Assembly: GCA_934622035.1 (NCBI GenBank)
Contig: CAKTVG010000014.1
Location: 1-64,000, forward strand
Direction: 5' to 3'
Source of the DNA: an uncultured Oscillospiraceae bacterium
GTDB taxonomy: Bacteria; Bacillota; Clostridia; Oscillospirales; Oscillospiraceae
DNA length: 64,000 nucleotides
Program-made: the position numbers and the translations under genes
The notes under the pieces: model-generated
Databases searched by the model: none
What the model was told of the DNA's origin: nothing
Seen by the model: the letters and a program-made list of their open reading frames with translations, nothing else
In this document: in pieces, positions 49,294 to 58,718 of the stretch
Numbering within the stretch: the stretch's first letter is position 1
How the letters are laid out: each line of letters starts with the position of its first letter

Positions 49294-50535
49294 TCACTCG
49301 GCAAACACGCGCTTGAGCTTGACGAAGTCGGGCAGACCCTCGACCTTCTTCATGTTCGTCTCGCCGTAGATCAGCGGCAGGCAGTAATTGATGTAATCCT
49401 CGGTCACGTAGGAATTGTCGCTGGTGATCCACTCGACAGGCATCTTCTTCTCGAAGTTTGCAACCTTGTCCAGATCGAACAGCTTGTAGCGGCAGACATA
49501 GCCGTACTCGCGCTCGCAGTCGAAGCCAACCATCTTGCCGGTTTCGCCGCTGACGGCAGCCTCAACGGCCAGACGGCCTGCATTGAAGGCTTCTTCGATG
49601 TCCGTGCCGGAGGCGCAGTGCGCGGCGCAGCGCTGGAGCAGGGAGAACTCGATGCTGCGGACCTTTGCGCCGGTGGCAGCCTTGACGATGTTCGCCAGAC
49701 GAGCCGCCAGACCGCCGAGCTGCGCATGGCCGAAGCCGTCGCTCTGGGAGGTTTTCGCCTCGGAGACGAAGGTGCCGTCGGCATAGTGGATGCCCTCGGA
49801 GACGGCGACGATGCAGCTGCCGCGGCCGTTATAGATACGGATGACGTCGTCGAGGAAGTCCTCCATATTGAAATCGACCTCGGGCAGATAGATGAGATCC
49901 GGGCCGTCGTTGCTGATGTTGGCAAGGGCGGTAGCGGCGGTGAGCCAGCCGGCGTGGCGGCCCATGCACTCGATGATGGTGATCATGCCGGAATCATAGA
50001 CCTTGCAGTCGCGAGAGATTTCCATCATGGACGTTGCGATGTACTTTGCGGCGGAGGCGAAGCCGGGGCAGTGGTCGGTGCCGACGAGGTCGTTGTCGAT
50101 GGTCTTGGGCACGCCGAACACGCGGCATTCATAGCCGACGCTCTTCATATAGCGGTTGATCTTGTTGCAGGTATCCATGGAGTCGTTGCCGCCGTTGTAG
50201 AAGAAATAGCGGACATTGTACTTCTTGAAGATTTCGAGGATACGCTTGTAGTCCTTGTCGTTCTTCTCGGGGTCTGCGATCTTATAGCGGCAGGAGCCGA
50301 GGGCGGAAGAGGGGGTGTACATGAGCTTTTCCAGCTCTTCGGGGTCTTCCTTGTCCATAATCATCAGGCGGTCGTTGAGAACGCCGACGATGCCGTGGTA
50401 CGCGCCGTAAACGGTGGTGATATACTCGCTTGCCAGAGCGGTTTTGATAACGCCGTAGGCACTGGCGTTGATTACAGCAGAGGGGCCGCCGGACTGGCCG
50501 ATGATGGCGGTGCCGACTAAGGGTTTTTTAATCAT
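49294..50535 (-). CDS. pfp: Phosphofructokinase, pyrophosphate-type
   Basis: This 413-residue PFK converts fructose 6-phosphate to the 1,6-bisphosphate. Two sites decide the phosphoryl donor: GGND at residues 115-118 has Asp where ATP-enzymes have Gly, and PKTIDND at 143-149 has Lys where ATP-enzymes have Gly. Both choices are those of PPi-dependent enzymes. MGRHAGWL and PEVDFN are also present. It has its own promoter and a GGAGGTAACATCC site. With glcK and pgi near the other end of the window it covers upper glycolysis. Confidence 0.92.
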   Translation of the reverse strand: MIKKPLVGTAIIGQSGGPSAVINASAYGVIKTALASEYITTVYGAYHGIVGVLNDRLMIMDKEDPEELEKLMYTPSSALGSCRYKIADPEKNDKDYKRILEIFKKYNVRYFFYNGGNDSMDTCNKINRYMKSVGYECRVFGVPKTIDNDLVGTDHCPGFASAAKYIATSMMEISRDCKVYDSGMITIIECMGRHAGWLTAATALANISNDGPDLIYLPEVDFNMEDFLDDVIRIYNGRGSCIVAVSEGIHYADGTFVSEAKTSQSDGFGHAQLGGLAARLANIVKAATGAKVRSIEFSLLQRCAAHCASGTDIEEAFNAGRLAVEAAVSGETGKMVGFDCEREYGYVCRYKLFDLDKVANFEKKMPVEWITSDNSYVTEDYINYCLPLIYGETNMKKVEGLPDFVKLKRVFAE

Positions 50536-50573
50536 GGATGTTACCTCCGTATCGGTTGCTTTTTATGATGCTG

Positions 50574-50602
50574 ATTATATCACAGCCCTTTGCGCTTTGC
50601 AA
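50574..50602 (-). promoter_or_regulatory. Promoter of pfp
   Basis: On the minus strand TTGCAA (50597-50602), a 17-base spacer and TATAAT (50574-50579) preceded by TGA. It starts 6 bases from the hemW stop. Confidence 0.8.
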
Positions 50603-50607
50603 GAATA

Positions 50608-51813
50608 TTACCGTTTTTTTGCGAGAGGCACGGACTTTTCCTGCACCTCGTTCAGGGCGATGATGATCTGATTGGATACAAGCCAGCCCTGCTCGGTCAG
50701 GACCCAGCGGCCGTCGTCCGTTTTTTCCGCGTAGCCGCGCCCGGCGAAGCGGGTGAGCAGCTCGTCGAGGGGCTGGAAGGGCATCAGGTAGCTTTTTTCA
50801 TATTCCTCGGCGTTGATGCCGAGGTTTGTGCGCAGGCGCAGCATGACATATTCCCCCGCGCGCTCGCGCATGGGAATGCTCTCGCATTCGCGCAGGACGG
50901 TGCCGTGCTGGCGGATGCCGTCGATATAGCCGCGCAGATCGGCCACGGCGCTGAAGCGCTTGCCGCCGAAGTCCGACGCCGCCGAAGGCCCGAAGCCGAG
51001 GTATTCCTCCAGCTTCCAGTATTTCAGATTGTGCCGCGAGGCAAAGCCTGGCTTGGCGAAATTGGAAATTTCATAGTGCTCGTAGCCGTAGTCGCGCAGG
51101 ATGCGGCAGGCGGCCAGATACATCTCGGCCTGCTTGTCGTCGTCTGGCAGGTTGGCGCAGTCGCGATAGCTCCACAGCGGCGTGTTTTCCTCCACGCGCA
51201 GGGCGTAGGCGGAAAGGTGATCCGGCTTGAGCGTCAGGACGTTTTCCACCGTCTCCTTCCAGGCGGTGAGCGTCTGGTTGGGAAGGCCGTACATCAGGTC
51301 GAGAGAGACGTTGGTAAAGCCCGTCTCCCGCGCACGCGCGACGGCCTGCCGCGCCTGCTCATAGTTATGCGGGCGGCCGAGCTTTTTGAGCATCTCGTCG
51401 TCGTCGGACTGCACGCCGATGGAAATGCGGTTAAAGCCCGCGCGCAGGAGCTTTTTCAGTCCCTGCTTCGTCACGCTGTCGGGGTTTGCCTCGAGCGTGA
51501 TCTCGGCGTCCGGGCTGAGGCGGAAGCGGCGCTGAATCTCGTCAAGGATTTTTTCCAGATTTTCTGCGCCGAAGAAGCTCGGCGTGCCGCCGCCGAAATA
51601 GACCGTATCGACGGTATGCTCCGGCGTGAGCCGGCCGGACTCCTTGATGTGGTCGGCCAGCGCCTGCAAATAGTCGTCCGTCACATGCCGGTCGCGCCCG
51701 CCGCCGAGGGAATAGAAGTCGCAGTATTCGCACTTGCTCTTGCAGAAGGGAATGTGGACATAAATGCCCAGCTTTTTCTCCGCAGCAGGGCGCTTGGTCA
51801 GAATGAATGCCAT
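50608..51813 (-). CDS. hemW: Radical SAM heme chaperone HemW-like protein
   Basis: This 401-residue radical SAM protein was long called coproporphyrinogen oxidase-like. The cluster cysteines are C24, C28 and C31 in PFCKSKCEYCDF, with the extra Phe-Tyr and VYFGGGTPSF of the HemN/HemW family. The C-terminal HemN_C domain is present. HemW lacks coproporphyrinogen activity in studied species and transfers heme. It lies in a row after gyrB, gyrA and ycxB with tiny gaps, so it is probably co-transcribed with them. Confidence 0.9.
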   Translation of the reverse strand: MAFILTKRPAAEKKLGIYVHIPFCKSKCEYCDFYSLGGGRDRHVTDDYLQALADHIKESGRLTPEHTVDTVYFGGGTPSFFGAENLEKILDEIQRRFRLSPDAEITLEANPDSVTKQGLKKLLRAGFNRISIGVQSDDDEMLKKLGRPHNYEQARQAVARARETGFTNVSLDLMYGLPNQTLTAWKETVENVLTLKPDHLSAYALRVEENTPLWSYRDCANLPDDDKQAEMYLAACRILRDYGYEHYEISNFAKPGFASRHNLKYWKLEEYLGFGPSAASDFGGKRFSAVADLRGYIDGIRQHGTVLRECESIPMRERAGEYVMLRLRTNLGINAEEYEKSYLMPFQPLDELLTRFAGRGYAEKTDDGRWVLTEQGWLVSNQIIIALNEVQEKSVPLAKKR

Positions 51814-51823
51814 GAAACGCCTC

Positions 51824-52342
51824 CTATTTCTTCTCCGCGAAGAAGGCGCGGAAGGCCTCCGGCGTGCCGGTCACAAAGCCCGCCTTGTCCACGAAGAACC
51901 AGTTCTTGTGGCGGCATTGCAGGAGAAACAGGTGCTCCGTCTCGCGGAAATCGTTGACGCCGGAGTAGCCCTCTTCAATGACGTCGTCGCTGAGGTCGTT
52001 CGACTGCACCAGAATCAGGTCAAAAAACTCCGTGGTCAGGTGAATCTCGTCCACGCCGTAATTCCGGCGGACGCCCGCCTCCCACCTTCTCAGCGCGCGC
52101 TTCTGCGCAAAGAACTGGTTGAAGACCAGATACGCGCCCGCTGCGACGAGCAGCAGAAGGATGATCCAATTTTTCTTACTCTGCGTCGTGGCGATCAGAT
52201 AGACCATCAGGCCGATGAGCGCCAGGACGATGCCGTCGAGCACATAAGAGACGATGCGCATGAGCTTTCCGCCCACGGCCTTGGACGCCTCCAGCTGATT
52301 TTCAAAATTCAGCGTGGTTTTGACAACAAATTTCGGCTCCAT
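51824..52342 (-). CDS. YcxB-like membrane protein
   Basis: This 172-residue protein has two adjacent transmembrane helices (about residues 28-52 and 57-78) and a C-terminal YcxB-like domain with the pattern 'h.ttefFdlil...sndlsddvieeGYSGVndfretehlFLLqcrhknwFFVdKagF'. The family's function is unknown. It sits 2 bases after gyrA and 10 before hemW in the same direction. Confidence 0.75.
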   Translation of the reverse strand: MEPKFVVKTTLNFENQLEASKAVGGKLMRIVSYVLDGIVLALIGLMVYLIATTQSKKNWIILLLLVAAGAYLVFNQFFAQKRALRRWEAGVRRNYGVDEIHLTTEFFDLILVQSNDLSDDVIEEGYSGVNDFRETEHLFLLQCRHKNWFFVDKAGFVTGTPEAFRAFFAEKK

Positions 52343-52344
52343 GC

Positions 52345-54822
52345 TTATTCTTCCTCCGCTTCCACGCGCTGCACCGCGATCAGGCGGCTGCCCGCGTCCA
52401 CGCGCATCAGAATGACGCCCTGCGTGTCGCGGCCGTAGAGATTGATGCTGCTGGCCGGGGTGCGGAGAATGACGCCGCCGGACTCGATGAGCATGATGTC
52501 GTCCGTCTCGCCGACGACCGCCGCACCGGCGACCTTGCCGGTCTTTTCGGTCAGGCGGTAATTGCGCAGACCCTTGCCGCCGCGGCCCTGCACCTCGTCG
52601 CCGCGCAGATAGCTTTCGACCGGGGTGCGCTTGCCGTAGCCGTTTTCGGTGACGGTGAGCAGCGCCTTGCCCTCCTCCGCGACGGCAGCGCCGATGACGC
52701 AGTCGTCCGTGCCAAGGCGGATGCCGCGCACGCCCGCCGCATCGCGGCCCATGGGACGCACGTCCGTCTCTTCAAAGCAGATGGCCATACCGTTGCGCGT
52801 GGCAATGAGCAGCTTGTCGCTGCCGGTGGTGCGCATGACGCCGATCAGCTCGTCGCCCTCGTCCAGGGACAGCACGCGGATGCCCGCCTTGCGCGCGGTA
52901 TATACCGCGCTGAGCTGCAGGCGCTTGACCGTGCCGTTCTTCGTGACCATGGCAAGATATTCGTTTTCGGGGAAGTCGCGGGTCAGCAGCATCGCCGTGA
53001 CGCGCTCGTCCGGCTCCAGCGGCAGGACGTTGACAATGTTCGTACCTCTGGCCGTGCGCCCGGCCTCGGGGATGAGATAGCCCTTCTTGCGGTGCACGCG
53101 TCCGCGGTTCGTGAAGAACAGGACGTAATCGTGCGTGGAGGCGATGAAGAGGTTTTTCACATAGTCCTCTTCCTTCAGGCTCTGACCGGAGACGCCTCTG
53201 CCGCCGCGGCGCTGCGTGCGGTAGGTATCGACGGGCATGCGCTTGATGTAGCCCGCGTTGGACAGCGTGTAGCAGCAGTCCTCCTCCTCGATGAGGTCCT
53301 CGATGTCGATCTCGTCCTCGACGTCCTGAATCTCCGTGCGGCGGTCGTCGCCGTACTTTTCGCCGATGGCGCTCAGCTCCTCCTTGAGGATGGCCTTGAC
53401 GAGGTTCATGTCGCCCAGCACGCGCTGGAAGTAGGCGATCTTCTCCTCCAGCTCCTTGTATTCGTTCTGGAGCTTTTCGCGGTCGAGGCCCTGCAGGGCC
53501 TTCAGACGCATATCCAGAATGGCCTGCGCCTGAATGTCGTCCAGACCGAAGCGCTGCATCAGGTTTTCCTTGGCGTTGTCGTAGCTGGTGCGGATGATGC
53601 GGATGACCTCGTCGATGTTGTCCTGCGCGATGAGCAAACCCTCGAGAAGGTGGGCGCGCTCCTGTGCCTTGCGCAGGTCGTAGCGCGTGCGGCGGATGAT
53701 GATTTCTTCCTGATAGGTCAGATATTCGTCCAGAATCTCGCGGAGAGTCAGCACCTTCGGCTGGCTCTGGTTTTTCACGAGCGCGAGCATGTTGACGGCG
53801 AAGGTCGTCTGCATCTGCGTCTGCGCGAACAGGCGGTTCAGAACGACCTGCGCATTGGCCTCGCGCTTGAGCTCAATGACGATGCGCATGCCGGTGCGGT
53901 CGGACTCGTCGCGGATGTCGGAAATGCCGTCGAGCCGCTTGTCGTTGACCTGGTCGGCCATGGCCTTGATGAGCATACGCTTATTGACCTGATAGGGAAT
54001 TTCTGTGACGATGATGCGCTGGCGGTTCTGGCCGAACTCCTCCAGCTCCGTGCGGGCGCGCATGGTAATGCGGCCGCGGCCGGTGGCATAGGCGGCGCGG
54101 ATGCCCGCCCGGCCGAGGATCAGCGCGCGCGTCGGGAAATCCGGGCCCTGAATGTGCTCCATAAGGTCGGCCAGCGTGGTCTCGGGGTTGTCCAGAATGC
54201 ACAGGCAGGCGCCGATGACCTCGCGCAGATTGTGCGGCGGGATATTCGTGGCCATGCCGACGGCGATGCCGGACGAGCCGTTGACCAGCAGATTCGGGAA
54301 GCGGCTGGGCAGCACGCGCGGCTCCTTGCGCGTTTCGTCGAAGTTCGGATCCCAGTCCACGGTTTCCTTGTCCAGGTCGCGGAGCATCTCATTGGAGATC
54401 TTGCTCAGACGCGCCTCGGTGTAACGGTAGGCCGCGGGGGGGTCGCCGTCCACGGAGCCGAAGTTGCCGTGGCCGTCAACGAGCATGTAGCGCATGGAAA
54501 AATCCTGTGCCAGGCGCACGAGGGCGTCATAGACGCTCTGGTCGCCGTGCGGATGATACCGGCCCAGCACGTCGCCCACGCAGGTGGCGGACTTTTTGAA
54601 CGGCCGGTCCGAGGTCAGATTGTCCTCGTACATGGCGTAGAGAATACGGCGGTGCACCGGCTTCAGGCCGTCGCGCACGTCCGGCAGGGCGCGCCCGACG
54701 ATGACGGACATCGCGTATTCCATGTAGCTTGTGGTCATTTCGTGAACCAGCTCGGAGGAGACGATGTTCTGCTGCGGGAACATGATATCCTCCGGCCGGT
54801 AATCCTTCTTATGATGTGCCAA
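52345..54822 (-). CDS. gyrA: DNA gyrase subunit A
   Basis: GyrA (825 residues) cuts and rejoins DNA. The catalytic tyrosine is Y134 in AAYRYTEARL, and the quinolone region is HPHGDQSVYDALVRLAQ. At the position of E. coli Ser83 there is Gln95; the Asp87 equivalent, D99, is kept. The GyrA box reads QRRGGRG near residue 533, and six C-terminal beta-pinwheel blades follow, so this is gyrase and not topoisomerase IV. It follows gyrB by 12 bases. Confidence 0.97.
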   Translation of the reverse strand: MAHHKKDYRPEDIMFPQQNIVSSELVHEMTTSYMEYAMSVIVGRALPDVRDGLKPVHRRILYAMYEDNLTSDRPFKKSATCVGDVLGRYHPHGDQSVYDALVRLAQDFSMRYMLVDGHGNFGSVDGDPPAAYRYTEARLSKISNEMLRDLDKETVDWDPNFDETRKEPRVLPSRFPNLLVNGSSGIAVGMATNIPPHNLREVIGACLCILDNPETTLADLMEHIQGPDFPTRALILGRAGIRAAYATGRGRITMRARTELEEFGQNRQRIIVTEIPYQVNKRMLIKAMADQVNDKRLDGISDIRDESDRTGMRIVIELKREANAQVVLNRLFAQTQMQTTFAVNMLALVKNQSQPKVLTLREILDEYLTYQEEIIIRRTRYDLRKAQERAHLLEGLLIAQDNIDEVIRIIRTSYDNAKENLMQRFGLDDIQAQAILDMRLKALQGLDREKLQNEYKELEEKIAYFQRVLGDMNLVKAILKEELSAIGEKYGDDRRTEIQDVEDEIDIEDLIEEEDCCYTLSNAGYIKRMPVDTYRTQRRGGRGVSGQSLKEEDYVKNLFIASTHDYVLFFTNRGRVHRKKGYLIPEAGRTARGTNIVNVLPLEPDERVTAMLLTRDFPENEYLAMVTKNGTVKRLQLSAVYTARKAGIRVLSLDEGDELIGVMRTTGSDKLLIATRNGMAICFEETDVRPMGRDAAGVRGIRLGTDDCVIGAAVAEEGKALLTVTENGYGKRTPVESYLRGDEVQGRGGKGLRNYRLTEKTGKVAGAAVVGETDDIMLIESGGVILRTPASSINLYGRDTQGVILMRVDAGSRLIAVQRVEAEEE

Positions 54823-54834
54823 GAGACGTCCTCC

Positions 54835-56775
54835 TTAATAGTCCAGATTTACAACGTTCTTCGCGTTCTGCTCGATGTATTCCTTGCGCGGCTCGACCTT
54901 CTCGCCCATGAGAAGTGCGAAGGTCTCGTCGGCCTTGATGGCGTCCTCGAGGCAGATGCGGCGCAGCGTGCGGGTTTCGGGGTTCATGGTCGTCTCCCAC
55001 AGCTCGTGCGGGTCCATTTCGCCCAGGCCCTTGAAGCGGCTGATGTCGATCTTTACGGCGGGGTTGCCTCCGCGCATCTCACCGGAGACGGCGTCGCGCT
55101 CAGCCTCGGAATAGGCCACGCGCTGCTGCTTGCCGCGCGTGAGCTTGAACAGCGGCGGCACGGCGGAATAGACATAGCCCTGCTCGATGAGCGGCCGCAT
55201 GAAGCGGAAGAAGAAGGTCAGAAGCAGCGTGCGGATGTGCGCGCCGTCAACGTCGGCATCGGCCATGATGACGATCTTGTGATAGCGGAGCTTTTCGATA
55301 TTGAACTCCTCGCCGATGCCCGCGCCCAGCGCCGTAATGACGGGCTGGAGCTTATCGTTGCCGATGACCTTGTCCTCTCTGGCCTTTTCCACGTTGAGCA
55401 TCTTGCCCCAGAGCGGCAGGATGGCCTGGAAGCGGGAGTCGCGGCCCTGCGTTGCCGAGCCGCCTGCGGAATCGCCCTCGACGATGTAAATCTCGGTGAG
55501 GGAGGGATCCGTCTCGTTGCAGTCGCGCAGCTTGTCCGGCATGGCGGCGCCGCCGAGGGCGGTCTTGCGGCGGATGGACTCGCGCGCCTTGCGCGCGGCC
55601 TCACGGGCGCGGTTAGCGGTCATGGCCTTGTCGAGGATGGTGCGGGCGATGGCGGGATGTTCTTCAAAATATTCCGTGAGCTGGGTGTTGACGATGTTGT
55701 CCACCAGCGTGCGGATGTAGGCGTTGCCGAGCTTGGCCTTCGTCTGGCCCTCGAACTGCGCATCCGTCAGCTTGACGGAGATGACGGCGGTCAGACCCTC
55801 GCGGCAGTCCTCGCCGGAGACCTTGTCGGCGTCGGTCTTGATGATGCCCATCTTCATGCCATAGGCGTTCAGCACGCGCGTCAGGGCCGTCTTGAAGCCC
55901 GTCTCGTGCATACCGCCCTCCGGCGTGTGGATGTTGTTTGCAAAGGAAACGATCGTCTCGTTGTAGGCGTCGTTATACTGCATCGCAACCTCGGCCTCGG
56001 CGTTGTTCTTCGCGCCCGCGATGTAAATGACCTCGTCGTGCAGGGCGGTCTTGTGGCGGTTGTGCCAGAGCACGAACTCGCGGATGCCACCCTCGTAGCA
56101 CATGGCGTCGGAGGAGCCGTCCTCGGTGCGCGCATCGCGGATAGTGATGTGCAGCCCGGCGTTCAGGAAGGCCTGCTCGCGCATGCGCGTATGCAGAATT
56201 TCATAGTCATAGGTCAGCGTGTCGAACATCTCGGGGTCGGGCTTGAAGGTAACGATGGTGCCGTGCTTCTCCGTGTTTCCGATCACGCGCATTTCCTGGG
56301 TAATATGCCCGCGGGAGAACTTCATCTGATAGATTTTGCCCTCCTTGTGGACCTCGACCTCCAGCCATTCGGACAGCGCGTTGACGACGGACGCGCCGAC
56401 GCCGTGCAGGCCGCCGGAGACCTTATAGCCCCCGCCGCCGAACTTGCCGCCCGCGTGCAGCACGGTGTAGACGACCTCTAGCGCGGGCCGGCCGGTCTGC
56501 GCCTGGATGTCCACGGGGATGCCGCGGCCGTCGTCCTCGACGGTGATGGTGTCGCCGGGATTGATCGTCACGACGATGTGCTTGCAGTAGCCCGCGAGCG
56601 CCTCGTCAATGGCATTATCCACGATCTCGTAGACGAGGTGATGCAAACCGCTCGAGGACGTCGAGCCGATATACATGCCGGGACGCTTGCGCACGGCCTC
56701 CAGACCCTCCAGGACCTGAATTTGCGACGCATCATATTCCTGATCTACTTTCGTGTTCAGCAATTCTTCAGACAT
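54835..56775 (-). CDS. gyrB: DNA gyrase subunit B
   Basis: GyrB (646 residues) supplies the ATPase of gyrase. GHKL motifs include VDNAIDEA, DDGRGIPVD and GGLHGVGASVVNALS. The TOPRIM motif is EGDSAGGSATQGRDSRFQAILPLWGK, with PLRGKILN-type sequence changed to PLWGKMLN, and ADADVDGAHIRTLLLTF. The ATG has AAGGAG upstream. It lies in the classic position before gyrA and after remB. Confidence 0.97.
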   Translation of the reverse strand: MSEELLNTKVDQEYDASQIQVLEGLEAVRKRPGMYIGSTSSSGLHHLVYEIVDNAIDEALAGYCKHIVVTINPGDTITVEDDGRGIPVDIQAQTGRPALEVVYTVLHAGGKFGGGGYKVSGGLHGVGASVVNALSEWLEVEVHKEGKIYQMKFSRGHITQEMRVIGNTEKHGTIVTFKPDPEMFDTLTYDYEILHTRMREQAFLNAGLHITIRDARTEDGSSDAMCYEGGIREFVLWHNRHKTALHDEVIYIAGAKNNAEAEVAMQYNDAYNETIVSFANNIHTPEGGMHETGFKTALTRVLNAYGMKMGIIKTDADKVSGEDCREGLTAVISVKLTDAQFEGQTKAKLGNAYIRTLVDNIVNTQLTEYFEEHPAIARTILDKAMTANRAREAARKARESIRRKTALGGAAMPDKLRDCNETDPSLTEIYIVEGDSAGGSATQGRDSRFQAILPLWGKMLNVEKAREDKVIGNDKLQPVITALGAGIGEEFNIEKLRYHKIVIMADADVDGAHIRTLLLTFFFRFMRPLIEQGYVYSAVPPLFKLTRGKQQRVAYSEAERDAVSGEMRGGNPAVKIDISRFKGLGEMDPHELWETTMNPETRTLRRICLEDAIKADETFALLMGEKVEPRKEYIEQNAKNVVNLDY

Positions 56776-56868
56776 TCGGATTCTCCTTTTTCCGCATTTT
56801 CAGCGAAAGTACTTCAATCTAATAACAAATAACAATCAAATGGAATCATTCTGATTTTCTGCCCATCC

Positions 56869-57060
56869 GTAGGTACGCGGCTCTGCCGCGCCCCTACAAT
56901 CGGTACAAAATTGCGGTGTGTCTTTGCGGGTTGACCCTATGGTTAGTTCTAAGCTTCGGCTGCACCCGTAGGGCCTACCCGCAGGGGGCACGCCGCATCC
57001 GTAACGCTCCTTCGTCGCTGACAGCTGCGCAGACGGCGTGCCGTGGCCGCAAAGCGGCGC
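56869..57060. repeat. Cluster of dispersed palindromic repeats
   Basis: The cluster contains CCGTAGGTACGCGGCTCTGCCGCGCCCCTAC (56869-56899), the phrase CGGTACAAAATTGCGGTGT (56900-56919) also found at 58811-58829, CCGTAGGGCCTACCC and GACGGCGTGCCGTGGCC (57032-57048). The interval 56776-57080 between gyrB and remB has no gene. Confidence 0.7.
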
Positions 57061-57080
57061 CTGCTTCCATTTTGCACCAA

Positions 57081-57332
57081 TTAACCCTTTTTCAGCCGTT
57101 TTTCCAATGCTGCGGCGTTAAATTGTGTCAAATACACCCGCTGCATGCCGAATTCCTCCACTAAAACGAAGCTCTTCGGCAGCTCGCCAGAAACGTCCAC
57201 CACCGCGCCCAGCTCCTCCGCCCGGCGCAGCAGCTCGCGCGTGTGCTTGGAGCAGGTGGTGTTGTCCAGGTCGAAGATGCCCAGAATGCTCTGACTGCGC
57301 ACGGCCATATCGCCGCCGATGGGTAAATACAT
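57081..57332 (-). CDS. remB: RemB-like extracellular matrix regulator (YaaB, DUF370)
   Basis: This 83-residue protein begins MYLPIGGDMAVRSQSILGIFDLDNTT, which matches the RemA/RemB family. B. subtilis RemA is a ring-forming DNA binder that activates biofilm genes; the recF-remB-gyrB position identifies this as the RemB/YaaB ortholog. Its ATG comes 1 base after the recF stop, with GGAGG inside recF, so the two are translationally coupled. Confidence 0.9.
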   Translation of the reverse strand: MYLPIGGDMAVRSQSILGIFDLDNTTCSKHTRELLRRAEELGAVVDVSGELPKSFVLVEEFGMQRVYLTQFNAAALEKRLKKG

Positions 57333-57333
57333 C

Positions 57334-58437
57334 TCAGCCTCCGATCACGCCGTTGGAAATCGTCAGAACCTGTCCCAGCTTCGTCAGCCGGTCGGTCTCG
57401 CAGCAGGTGATGAATACCTGACCCGTTTTGAGCTGATTTAAAACGAAATCCTGCCGTCCGGCGTCCAGCTCGGACAGCACGTCGTCCAGCAGCAGTACCG
57501 GCTCCTCGCCGCTGTCGCGGCGCATGAGCTCACGCTCCGCCAGCTTAATGGAAATTGCCGCCGTGCGCGTCTGACCCTGCGAGCCGTAAGCCCCGACGGG
57601 CAGCCCGTTCAGCGCCGCGGTAAAATCGTCCTTGTGCGGCCCGGAGAGGCACTGTGCGCTCTCCAGCTCCGCTCTGGCATGACTCTCCTGATGCGCCCGC
57701 AGCTGCTCGCGCAGCGTCTCCGGCGGGGCAAAGGGATCCGTAACGGAGGAAACGGTCTGGTATTCCAGCGTCAGCGCCTCCGCGCCGCCGGAAAATTCCC
57801 GGTGGAAGGCCGCCGCGCTCTCCTGGAGCGATTTTAAATACCGTGCACGGTAAGAAATGACCAGCGCGCCGACCTGCGCCATACGCGCGTTGTACTCCGG
57901 CAGAATTTCCAGTAAGCCGGGGTTTTCAAAGCGGTCGCGCAGCAGCGCGGATTTCTGATCGAGCAACCGCTGATATTCCGACAGCGCGGCGTCGTAATTT
58001 GGCCGCAGCTGGCAAATCATCGTGTCGAGCAGCCGGCGGCGCGGCGCAGCGCCCCTTTTCAGCACCAGAAGGTCCTCCGGGCAGAACAGCACGCTGTGCA
58101 GCACGCTCGTAAACTCCGCCGCCGTTTTCTGCTTCACGCCGTTGAGCCAGAGCTGGCGCGGCCGCCGTCCGGAAAACAGCACCGCTCGCAGCGTCTGTTC
58201 GCGCTCCTGCGCGGTGACCTCGGCGGAAAGCTCGGCGAATTCGGCCTGAAAGCGAATCAGCTCCTGCTCCCGCCGCGTGCGGAAGGAGCGCCCGGTGGAG
58301 AGGTAAAAAATACCCTCTAAAAGGTTGGTCTTGCCGTTGGCGTTGCCGCCGACGAGCAGATTCACCCCCGGCACCAGCGCGGCGCGGGACTCCTGATAAT
58401 TCCGAAAATCCCGCAAATAGAGGCTATTGAGCTGCAT
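57334..58437 (-). CDS. recF: DNA replication and repair protein RecF
   Basis: RecF (367 residues) loads RecA at gaps. It has the SMC-like ATPase parts: N-terminal YLRDFRNY, Walker A GGNANGKTNLLEG, signature YGSQGQTRTAAISIKLAE and Walker B EPVLLLDDVLSELD. Its start lies inside the end of the S4 gene rlbA (14-base overlap). The gene order matches B. subtilis. Confidence 0.96.
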   Translation of the reverse strand: MQLNSLYLRDFRNYQESRAALVPGVNLLVGGNANGKTNLLEGIFYLSTGRSFRTRREQELIRFQAEFAELSAEVTAQEREQTLRAVLFSGRRPRQLWLNGVKQKTAAEFTSVLHSVLFCPEDLLVLKRGAAPRRRLLDTMICQLRPNYDAALSEYQRLLDQKSALLRDRFENPGLLEILPEYNARMAQVGALVISYRARYLKSLQESAAAFHREFSGGAEALTLEYQTVSSVTDPFAPPETLREQLRAHQESHARAELESAQCLSGPHKDDFTAALNGLPVGAYGSQGQTRTAAISIKLAERELMRRDSGEEPVLLLDDVLSELDAGRQDFVLNQLKTGQVFITCCETDRLTKLGQVLTISNGVIGG

Positions 58438-58675
58438 CGCAGACGAGATAGCTCACGCCGTCAAAGCGGACGGTATCGCCGGGGCGCAGCTTTTTGCCGC
58501 GCATCAGGCAGACCTCGCCGTTGACCGTGACCTCACCGTTTTGAATAAAATTCTTCGCCATACCGCCGGAACCGACGGCATTTGCCAGCTTTAAAAAGCT
58601 TTCCAGTTTAATAAACTCCGTAGTGATCGGGACGGAGACCCGCTCGGCGGCAACCCGCCTGACTCTGACTTTCAT
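58424..58675 (-). CDS. rlbA: S4-domain RNA-binding protein (RlbA/YaaA)
   Basis: This protein of 83 residues is a single S4 domain: TEFIKLESFLKLANAVGSGGMAKNFIQNGEVTVNGE, RGKKLRPGDTVRFDG. RlbA-type proteins between dnaN and recF are thought to act in large-subunit ribosome assembly. ATG 58675 has GGGAGG 7 bases upstream; the open frame extends 5 codons further without support. Confidence 0.92.
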   Translation of the reverse strand: MKVRVRRVAAERVSVPITTEFIKLESFLKLANAVGSGGMAKNFIQNGEVTVNGEVCLMRGKKLRPGDTVRFDGVSYLVCDAAQ

Positions 58676-58718
58676 ACATTTTCCTCCCAAGCGGTATCCC
58701 GCATGGTCTTTTTTATCT

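Noticed and set aside
53092..56481. Plus-strand open frame of over 1100 codons opposite gyrA and gyrB
   Set aside because: It spans two unrelated genes and their junction on the other strand, and the product has no recognisable domain; a codon-bias artefact.
56913..57164. Small plus-strand open frame between gyrB and remB
   Set aside because: It consists of palindromic repeat sequence and runs antisense into remB; no ribosome site.
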